From NCBI RefSeq assembly GCF_009659625.1, contig NZ_VOIW01000004.1, positions 575,787-639,786 on the forward strand: a stretch of 64,000 nt of DNA, read 5' to 3'. Each line of letters starts with the position of its first letter. The first letter of the stretch is position 1. The translations under genes and the position numbers were made by a program. This DNA comes from Pseudomonas haemolytica (GTDB taxonomy: Bacteria; Pseudomonadota; Gammaproteobacteria; Pseudomonadales; Pseudomonadaceae). Shown one piece after another: positions 52,583 through 61,000 of the stretch. Below the pieces are notes generated by a model. It did no database searches. It had not been told where the DNA came from and was given only the letters and a program-made list of their open reading frames with translations.

Positions 52583-52703
52583 TGGATTCACTCCCGGCGG
52601 TCAGGGAAGTGAATTTATAGGTATAAGAACGGGATTTTAAATACTGTTAAGGCATATCGATATGGCCGTTTGGTTTGAGGCCCAGGGTGATGCTGATGGT
52701 CCT

Positions 52704-52774
52704 ATCGGGAGCAAGCCCCCTCCCACATTTGAATGTATTCACAAATCAACTGTGGGAGGAGGCTTGCTCCCGAT
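52704..52774. repeat. REPIN (reversed orientation) after lapC
   Basis: ATCGGGAGCAAGCCCCCTCCCACA, then 25 bp, then TGTGGGAGGAGGCTTGCTCCCGAT. Here the pair points tail-to-tail, unlike the other two REPINs. It lies between the 3' end of lapC (minus strand) and the start of the dioxygenase gene. Confidence 0.88.
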
Positions 52775-52798
52775 GGGGCCGGCAAAGGCGCCAGAGAA

Positions 52799-54163
52799 TT
52801 ACCGCTCGTGCAACGCCTCGGCCCGCGCCTTGATGATCGGCTTGAGCAGGTAGCTGAGGATGCTTTTCTTGCCGGTGATGATATCCACCGAGGCGACCAT
52901 GCCCGGGATAATCAGCAACGGCTTCTCATCGGTGCCCAGGTGGCTGCGGTCGGTGCGCAGGGTGATCATGTAGTAGGTGGTTTTCTTGTCTTCGTCGGTG
53001 ATGGTGTCGGCACCGATGCGTTCGAGCTTGGCCTTGAGCCCGCCGTAGATGGTGTAGTCATAGGCGGTGAACTTGACCACCGCTTCTTGCCCCGGGTGCA
53101 GAAAAGCGATGTCTTGCGGCCGGATCTTGGCTTCCACCAGCAGGGTGTCGTTCAGTGGCACGATTTCGACCATGTCGCTGCCCGGCTGGATGACACCGCC
53201 GACGGTGTTGACCAGCAACTGCTTGACGATCCCGCGCACCGGCGAGGTGACCAGGGTGCGGCTGACTCGGTCTTCCAGGGCGCGGCCAGTGGACTCGGCC
53301 TTGTTCAGTTCGGTACGGGCTTCGTTGAGTTGGGTCAGGGCTTCGCTGCGGAATTTGCCACGGGTTTCGTCGATCTTGCGTTGCACTTCCTTGATCGCCG
53401 ACTCGGCGCGGGGGATCGCCAGGGTGGTGGCGTCCAACTGGCCGCGGGTTTCCATTTCAGCGCGCTTGAGACGCAGCACTTCCACCGGCGATACCGCACC
53501 CTGAGCCACCAGCGGCTCGGACATGTTGATTTCCTGGCGCTGCAGGGACAACTGGCTGCGGTACTGGCTCTGCTTGGAAGTGAACTCGCGCAGTTCCTGT
53601 TGGCGCTGTACCAGTTGCTCCTGCAAGCCGCCGACTTCGTCTTTCAACTGCTGGCGACGGCTTTCATACAACGAGCGCTCATTGGCAGCCTGGCTCGGCG
53701 CAGCCTTGAGCACGTCGTCGGGGATGTTCAGCGGGCGATCATCCACCTGTGCACTCAGGCGTTCGACCCGCAGTTGCATGGCCAGGCGCAGGGCTTCGGT
53801 TTCCCCGGCATTGGAGACAAACCGCGTGTCGTCGAGGCGAATCAACGGCGCGCCGGCTTCTACGATCTGGCCTTCCTTGACGTACAACTCGGCGACGATA
53901 CCGCCTTCCAGGTTCTGGATTTTCTGCAATTTGGACGATGGAATCGCCTTGCCGTCGCCACGGGTTACTTCGTCGATCTGGGAAAACCCTGCCCACACCA
54001 CCAGGAACACAAAGAACCCGATGATCGCCCAGATGGTCAGGCGGATGACTCGCGGCGCATCTTCGATCAGCGCTTTGTTGACCTCGGGCAGGGGTTGGCC
54101 CTGCAGCGAATCGGAGCCTTTGAAGTAGCGGCCGACCGCACTCTTGATGGAGTTAAGCAACAC
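52799..54163 (-). CDS. lapC: LapC, type I secretion membrane fusion protein
   Basis: This encodes 454 residues from GTG 54163, with GGGGCAGA upstream. One membrane segment (IRLTIWAIIGFFVFLVVWAG, about 38-58) is followed by a coiled-coil region (about 150-300, Glu/Gln/Arg-rich) and a beta-rich HlyD_D C-terminal domain (SPVRGIVKQLLVNTVGGVIQ, KIRPQDIAFLHPGQEAVVKF). It links LapB to LapE for LapA export. It overlaps lapB by 11 bp. Confidence 0.95.
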   Translation of the reverse strand: MLLNSIKSAVGRYFKGSDSLQGQPLPEVNKALIEDAPRVIRLTIWAIIGFFVFLVVWAGFSQIDEVTRGDGKAIPSSKLQKIQNLEGGIVAELYVKEGQIVEAGAPLIRLDDTRFVSNAGETEALRLAMQLRVERLSAQVDDRPLNIPDDVLKAAPSQAANERSLYESRRQQLKDEVGGLQEQLVQRQQELREFTSKQSQYRSQLSLQRQEINMSEPLVAQGAVSPVEVLRLKRAEMETRGQLDATTLAIPRAESAIKEVQRKIDETRGKFRSEALTQLNEARTELNKAESTGRALEDRVSRTLVTSPVRGIVKQLLVNTVGGVIQPGSDMVEIVPLNDTLLVEAKIRPQDIAFLHPGQEAVVKFTAYDYTIYGGLKAKLERIGADTITDEDKKTTYYMITLRTDRSHLGTDEKPLLIIPGMVASVDIITGKKSILSYLLKPIIKARAEALHER

Positions 54164-56309
54164 TGATCTGCCCCTTCTTCAACGCTTCCATGACCACGGC
54201 TTTCGGGCCGTCCGCGAGAATCTGCCCACGGTCGACCACCAGCAGGCGGTCTACCAGGGAGAGCAGTGAAGCCCGGTGCGTGACCAGCACCACAGTCTTG
54301 TTTTGCACCACGGCTTGCAGGCGTTGTTTCAAGCGTTCTTCACCGGTGTTGTCCATGGCGCTGGTGGGTTCGTCCAGCAGCAGGATGGGCGGGTTGAGCA
54401 ACAATGCACGGGCCAGGGCGACGTTCTGGCGCTGACCGCCGGACAGGTTCTGCCCACGCTCGCCGACTTGCAGCTCGTAGCCCTGGGGATGCAGGCGGGC
54501 GAATTCGTGCACACCGGCCAGTTCGGCGGCTTGCAGGACCATTTCATCCTCGACGTAGCGCGCACCGCTGACCAGGTTGTCGCGCAGGGTACCGGCGAGC
54601 AGTTGGATGTCTTGGGCGACGTAGCCGATGTTGTGGCGCAGTTCGCTCACGTCGATCTGGCGCACGTCCACGCCGTCCACCAGCAACGCGCCGGAGTCGG
54701 GTTGATACAGGCCGACGATCAATTTGGCCAGGGAGCTTTTGCCCGAGCCACTGCGGCCGATGATGCCGATTTTTTCCCCGGGCTTGATCACCAGGTTGAT
54801 GTTTCTCAGCGCTGGGTTCTGTTGGTTCGGGTAGGTGAAGTTCAGGCCCCGGCACTCGATGGCGCCTTGCAGGGTGCGGCGGCTCATGGGGCGCTCTTCG
54901 AAATTGCGCTCCTGGGGCAGCTCCATCATCTGGTCCACCGAGGTCATGGTGACCTTGGCTTGCTGGTAGCGCGTCAGCAGGCCCGACAGCGACGCCAGCG
55001 GGCTCAAGGCACGGCCACTGAGCATGTAGCAGGCAATCAGGCCACCCATGCTGAGGTTGCCGTCGATGATCTGGTACACGCCGAACACGATCATGATCAC
55101 GCCGGCCAACTGCTGGATCAGCAGGGTCATGTTCATCGACAGGCCCGACAGTAACTTCACCCGCAGCTCAAGCCGGCTCAACGTGCCGATGGTCTGTTCC
55201 CAGCCGTACTGGCGCTCGCTCTCGGCGTTGTTGACCTTGACCGCATCGAGCCCGGCAAGGGTTTCGATCAGGCTCGACTGGCGCTCGGCGGCCAGTGCCA
55301 TGGTGCGCTCCATAGTAGCCACCAATGGCTTTTGCAGCGCATAACCAATACCCAGCGCGAGCGGGAATGCCAGCACCGGCACCCACACCAGATGCCCACC
55401 GAGGATGGCAATCACCAGGAAGATCAGCAAGGTGAACGGCAGGTCGATCAGGCTGGTGAGGGTCAGCGACGCGAGGAAGTCACGCAGGCTTTGAAACTCA
55501 TGAATGTTCTGGGCGAAGCTGCCGACTCGCGCCGGGCGGTACTTCATGGACATGCCGACGATGCGTTCGAACAGTGTGGCCGAGATGATCAGGTCGGTTT
55601 TTTTACCGGCCAGGTCCAGGCACAGGCTGCGCAGGCTTTTCAGGACCAGGTCGAACAGGTACGCGCCGCAGATACCCACGGCCAGCACCCACAGGGTGGC
55701 GGTGGCCTGGTTCGGTACGACGCGGTCGTACACGTTCATCACGAACAGCGGCGCGGCCATGGCGATGATGTTGATCAGGAAGCTGGCGGCGATGGCGTCG
55801 GTGTAGAGCCAGCGCGAACGCTTGAGGGTGTCACGGAACCACGAACGCGCGCGTGGAATCAGGCTGCCGTGGTTGACGTCGAATTTGTGTTGCGGCTGGG
55901 CGAAGAAGACCTTGCCGATGTAGTCGTCGGCCAACGCCTCGCGCTTGATCAGCACTTCGCCGCCGTCGCTTTCGCTGAGCAGGACCCGTGCTTCATCCTC
56001 GCCTTGCCAGCCGACCAGCACGGTGCTGCGACCGTCCTTGAGCAACAGCAGCGCCGGCAATGCAATCGTCGGGATTTGCTCCAGCTTGCGTTGCAGCAGC
56101 CGGCCTTGCAACCCGGCACGCGCGGCGGCACGCGGCAACAGCTCGGCACTCAAACGCTGCGAGGGCAGCGGCAGGCCGGTGGTGAGCATGGCCGCACTGG
56201 CCGGTTTCTGGTGCAGGGCGCAGAGCGCCAACAACCCGTCGAGCAATGGGTCGTCGTGCAGGGCGCGTGGATCATGACTGAGATGAACTCGACTGATTTC
56301 AGATTCCAC
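54153..56309 (-). CDS. lapB: LapB, type I secretion ABC transporter for LapA
   Basis: This encodes 718 residues from GTG 56309 (VESEISRVHLSHDPR); another GTG lies three codons upstream. An N-terminal C39-like domain (about 25-140; DPLLDGLLALCALHQKPASA, ILIKREALADDYIGKVFF-like) lacks evident catalytic residues of a true peptidase. Six membrane helices follow (about 160-430), then the ATPase domain with Walker A (GRSGSGKSSLAKLIVGLYQP), LSGGQRQNVALARALLLN and ILLLDEPTSAMD. It powers LapA secretion through LapC and LapE. Confidence 0.95.
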   Translation of the reverse strand: MESEISRVHLSHDPRALHDDPLLDGLLALCALHQKPASAAMLTTGLPLPSQRLSAELLPRAAARAGLQGRLLQRKLEQIPTIALPALLLLKDGRSTVLVGWQGEDEARVLLSESDGGEVLIKREALADDYIGKVFFAQPQHKFDVNHGSLIPRARSWFRDTLKRSRWLYTDAIAASFLINIIAMAAPLFVMNVYDRVVPNQATATLWVLAVGICGAYLFDLVLKSLRSLCLDLAGKKTDLIISATLFERIVGMSMKYRPARVGSFAQNIHEFQSLRDFLASLTLTSLIDLPFTLLIFLVIAILGGHLVWVPVLAFPLALGIGYALQKPLVATMERTMALAAERQSSLIETLAGLDAVKVNNAESERQYGWEQTIGTLSRLELRVKLLSGLSMNMTLLIQQLAGVIMIVFGVYQIIDGNLSMGGLIACYMLSGRALSPLASLSGLLTRYQQAKVTMTSVDQMMELPQERNFEERPMSRRTLQGAIECRGLNFTYPNQQNPALRNINLVIKPGEKIGIIGRSGSGKSSLAKLIVGLYQPDSGALLVDGVDVRQIDVSELRHNIGYVAQDIQLLAGTLRDNLVSGARYVEDEMVLQAAELAGVHEFARLHPQGYELQVGERGQNLSGGQRQNVALARALLLNPPILLLDEPTSAMDNTGEERLKQRLQAVVQNKTVVLVTHRASLLSLVDRLLVVDRGQILADGPKAVVMEALKKGQISVA

Positions 56310-56350
56310 GCGGTGCACTCTCGACTAACAGATGGGGCTATTGAGGTGAC

Positions 56351-57706
56351 TCAATTCATCCCAGGCAGTTGGACTTTAGGTTTCACGTCGTTCTGTACGA
56401 CGGAAGCCATCGGTGCGACCACTCCCTGGCTCTTGAGCAATTCACCCATGGTCGCCTTGATTCGGTACTGAGTAAATAACTGAATGTTCTTGATTTCTTC
56501 CAGGCGGCGGGAAGCGGTGAACAATTCATTCTCGCTGTCGAGCAAATCCAACAGGGTACGTTGACCGAGGCCGAACTGTTGCTGGTAGGACGTGCGTACG
56601 CGGGTACTGTGGTCCACGTATTGCTGGGCGACCGGCAATTGGGCGTTGGCGTTGTTCAGTGCGTTCCAAGCCAAGCCTAGCTCTTCATTGAGTTGACGCA
56701 AGGCGTTGTTGCGAATGTCCAGGGCTTGGTTAGCCTGGTAGGACTTCGATTGCAGGTCAGCCTTGTTGCTGCCACCGGCGAACAGGTTGAAGCGCATGCG
56801 CACCATGGCTTCCCAGCCATTGCTGTGGTTGGGATCACCGGAGACGTTGTTGTCGGCATTGGTGCCCAGCTCAGCGTCGAAGCGCGGGTAGAAGGTGGAC
56901 TTGGCGGCTTCGTACTGCTTCTCGGCGGCGGAGATATCCGACTCGGCCGAACGCAGGATCGGGCTGTTGTCGAGCATCTGGCGACGGGCTTCATTCAGGT
57001 CTGCCGGCAGCATGGCCATGAACGGCGCCGGGCGCTCGAGCTGGTCGGGCATCTGCCCGACGGCGCTGAGGTAGTTGACCTGCGCGTCTGCCAGGTTGGT
57101 CTGCTCGGTGATCAGGTTGTTGCGGGCCTGGGCCAGGCGCGCTTCGGCCTGGTCCTGGTCGGCACCGTTGCCAACGCCACGCTGGGTGCGCAACTTGATC
57201 TGATCGTAGATGCGTTCGTGGTTGCGCAGGTTGTCTTCGGCCAGGCGCACGAACTCACGGCGGGTCAACACTTCAAGGTAAACCTGGGCGACGGTCAACG
57301 CCGTACGCTCGGAAGTACCCAGCAAAGAGTAGGCACGGGAATTAACGTTGGCTTGTTGACGCCCGACTTCGCTGGAGGTGGCGAAACCGTCAAAAATCAT
57401 TTGCTGCAGGCGCAGGCTGGATTCGCCGCGGTTGAGCGTGTCCCAGTGATTGCCGCTTGGGTTGTTGGCTCGGGTGGTGGCGTTGTCAGTACCTTGGCGC
57501 CCGTAACCGGCGTTCAGGTCGACACGCGGCAGGTAACCACCTTGTGCAGCGCGCAATTGGTAGTCAGCGGCGATGCGGCTATTTACACCCGCCTGGATTT
57601 CCGGGTGTACATCCAAGGCCTGCTGCATAGCTTGGGGCAGTGTCTGGGCTTGTACGAAACTGGCGGCGAGAACGAACGGTATTGCCTTGAACAGGTGCAG
57701 ACGCAT
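56351..57706 (-). CDS. lapE: LapE, TolC-family outer-membrane channel
   Basis: This encodes 451 residues with a signal peptide (FKAIPFVLAASFVQA-QTL). Two TolC repeats are recognisable (QALDVHPEIQAGVNSRIAAD..., LDNSPILRSAESDISAAEKQ...), with FGLGQRTLLDLLDSENELFT, the conserved TolC hallmark. LapE is both the export channel and, by family knowledge, the pore in which LapA is held by its N-terminal module. It is the first gene of lapEBC, divergent from lapA. Confidence 0.94.
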   Translation of the reverse strand: MRLHLFKAIPFVLAASFVQAQTLPQAMQQALDVHPEIQAGVNSRIAADYQLRAAQGGYLPRVDLNAGYGRQGTDNATTRANNPSGNHWDTLNRGESSLRLQQMIFDGFATSSEVGRQQANVNSRAYSLLGTSERTALTVAQVYLEVLTRREFVRLAEDNLRNHERIYDQIKLRTQRGVGNGADQDQAEARLAQARNNLITEQTNLADAQVNYLSAVGQMPDQLERPAPFMAMLPADLNEARRQMLDNSPILRSAESDISAAEKQYEAAKSTFYPRFDAELGTNADNNVSGDPNHSNGWEAMVRMRFNLFAGGSNKADLQSKSYQANQALDIRNNALRQLNEELGLAWNALNNANAQLPVAQQYVDHSTRVRTSYQQQFGLGQRTLLDLLDSENELFTASRRLEEIKNIQLFTQYRIKATMGELLKSQGVVAPMASVVQNDVKPKVQLPGMN

Positions 57707-58044
57707 TTAAAAATCCCCAGGACTTCTTGTCTCAAGTCACAGCGATTGGCACCGCTGCGTCGGATAATGGCTACCGTAATGACCGTACGTCGGAAAGTTC
57801 AAAAAAGCGGAACTGCTTCACACATGTAGGACGGTTCGCCGCATAAATATCAATGTGACATTACGGTGCTGATTGTTTAGGATGGCAGCCATAAGGTCAA
57901 TACTTTGGCACAAACTAGATCACTAAAAAATCTAGCCAAATATTTGACGTCAAGACATTCATAGACTACGACCTCCAAATTAGCAGCGCTATTCACACGC
58001 CGCAAAATGGAATTTATCGAAACGGATTGCCGGAGAAAATTTTA
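57707..58044. promoter_or_regulatory. divergent promoter region of lapE and lapA
   Basis: This 338-bp gap must hold both promoters. It is AT-rich in its centre (about 57840-58010, with ATAAATATCAATGTGACATTAC and TCTAGCCAAATATTTGACG). The lapA start at 58045 has CGGAGAAAATTTTA before it. In related strains FleQ and cyclic-di-GMP act on lapA transcription; I see no confident site here. No gene or RNA is evident. Confidence 0.5.
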
Positions 58045-61000
58045 ATGAGCAGTGTTGTTGCCATCGTCAAAAGCATTGTTGGTCAAGTTTTCGTTATTTC
58101 TCCGGAAGGCACGCGGCGTGTCCTCGTAGAAGGTGATCGCCTGTTCGCGGGTGACCAGATCGACACGGGCATGTCCGGCGCGGTGAGCCTGGAGTTGGCC
58201 GACGGCCGCATCCTGGACCTGGGCCGCGACACCCAGTGGAGCGCTGACTTGCCGGACTCCAGCCTCGACCTCGCCGCTGCGAATGAACAAGCCGCGCCAT
58301 CGGTTGCAGAGCTGCAGCAAGCCATCGCCGCCGGCGCCGACCCGACCACCGACCTGGAAGCCACCGCCGCTGGCGCAAACGCTACGGGTAATGGTGCTGC
58401 CGGTGGCGGCCACAGTTTCGTGGTGCTGGACGCGACTGCTGGCCGCGTTGATCCGACCATCGGCTTCCCAACCGGCCCCATTGGCCAGGGAACTTCGACA
58501 CTCAACGCGCTGACCGGCGCCCCTGGCGCCGACTCAGGCTTGGCGCTGCAGCCCTCGACCCTGTCCCTGAGTGCAACTCCGACCATCACCGAAGCCGGCG
58601 GCGTGCTGACCTACACCGCTACCGTGACCCGGCCTTCCACCAGCGACGTGACCGTCACCTTGTCCAATGGCGCGGTGATTACCATCCCGTCCGGCCAGTT
58701 GACCGGCACCGTCAACGTGCCCCTGGCCCCTAACGACAGCCCCTACATCGACCCGAGCCAGATCAGCGTCAGCGTTACCGGTACCACCGGCGGCGGCAAT
58801 CTGGTGCTGACCATCGACCCTAATCCGGCCGTGACGCAGATCACCGATACCATCGACACCACCACCGTCACGCTGACCGCGGGCGATACGGTGACTGAAG
58901 GCGGCCAGATCACCTACACCGCCACCTTGACCAACCCGGCACAGACGCCGGTGACCGTCACCTTGAGCAATGGCTCGGTGATTACCATCAAGGCGGGCGA
59001 ATCGACGGGCACCGTTGTTGTCGATACTCCGGCTAACGACGTCTACAACAATGGTTCTACCGTCAGCACCACCATTACCGGCGCATCCGGCGGTAACTTC
59101 GAGAACCTGGTGCCGAGCACCACGCCTGCGGTCACCACCATTACTGATTCGGTCGACACCACCACCGTCACACTGACCGCTGGCGAGACCGTGACCGAAG
59201 GCGGGCAGATTACCTACACCGCCACCTTGACCAATCCGGCGCAGACGCCGGTGACCGTCACCTTGAGCAATGGCTCGGTGATCACCATCAAGGCGGGCGA
59301 GTCGACGGGCACCGTTGTGGTCGATACACCGGCTAACGACGTCTACAACAATGGTTCGACTGTCAGCACCACCATCACCGGTGCAAACGGCGGTAACTTT
59401 GAGAACCTGGTACCGAGCACAACGCCTGCGGTCACCACCATTACTGATTCGATCGACACCACCACCGTTACCCTGACTGCCGATGGCAACGTAACCGAAG
59501 GCGGCCAGATTACCTACACCGCTACCTTGACCAACCCGGCGCAAACTCCGGTGACCGTCACCTTGAGCAATGGCTCGGTGATCACCATCAAGGCCGGAGA
59601 GTCGGCGGGCACAGTGGTCGTGGAGACGCCGGCCAACGACGTCTACAACAACGGTTCGACTGTCAGCACCACCATTACCGGCGCTACGGGTGGCAACTTT
59701 GAGAGCCTGGTGCCGAGCACGACACCGGCGGTCACCACCATCACTGATTCGGTCGATACCACCACCGTCACCCTGACGGCAGGCCCGACTGTGACCGAAG
59801 GCGGCCAGATCACCTACACCGCCACCTTGACCAACCCGGCGCAAACGCCGGTTACCGTCACCTTGAGCAATGGCTCGGTGATCACTATCAAGGCAGGCGA
59901 GTCCGTCGGCAGCGTGGTTGTGGACACGCCGCCCAACGACGTCTACGTCAACGGCAGCACCGTCAGCACCACCATCACCGGCGCGACCGGCGGCAATTTT
60001 GAAAGCCTGGTGCCGAGTACGACACCGGCGGTTACCACGATCACCGATTCGATCGACACCACCACCGTGACGCTGACTGCGCCAAGTGCCGTTAATGAAG
60101 GCGGGCAGATCACTTACACCGCTACGCTCTCTAACAAAGCGGGCACCGACGTAACGCTGAAGTTGGATAACGGCTCTTCCATTACCATCAAAGCTGGCGA
60201 TACCGTCGGCACAGTGACCGTCCCTGCACCTACCGATGATGTGTTCATCGACAAGAGCACGCAGACCGTCCAGATCACCGAGACCACTGGCGGCAACTTC
60301 GAGAAATTGGAAGTTGCGGGCAATGGTGCGACCACCACGATCAACGACACCATTGACAAGGTTGATGTGGTACTGACCGCCACTACTACCGTGGGCGAAG
60401 GCGGCAACATCGTTTACACCGCCAGCCTTGTGGATAAAAACGGCGCGCCGGTGACTAACATCACTAACCCGCTGACCGTCACTCTGGATAACGGCCAGAC
60501 CATCACCATTGGTGTGAATCAATCGAGCGGCACTGTTTCGGTTGTGGCACCAGATGATGTGTACAAAGGCGATCAAACCGTCACCACCGCTATTACGGGT
60601 GTGACTGGCGGTGAGCACTTCGAGAACCTGGTACCGGGTACTACGCCGGTTAACACCACCGTTACCGACACACCGGGTACCGATAACACCACTACCGTGA
60701 CCCTGACCGCTCCGTCCGAGGCGAACGAAGGTGGCCAGATCACCTACACCGCGACCTTGAGCAACAAGGCCGGTACTGACGTTACGTTGAAATTGGATAA
60801 CGGCTCGTCCATTACCATCAAGGCGGGCGATACCGTTGGCACCGTGACTGTCCCTGCGCCTACCGATGACGTGTTCATCGATAAGAGCACGCAGACCGTC
60901 CAGATCACCGAAACCACCGGCGGCAACTTCGAGAAATTGGAAGTCGCAGGCAACGGTGCTACCACCACGATCAACGACACCATCGACAAGGTCGATGTGG

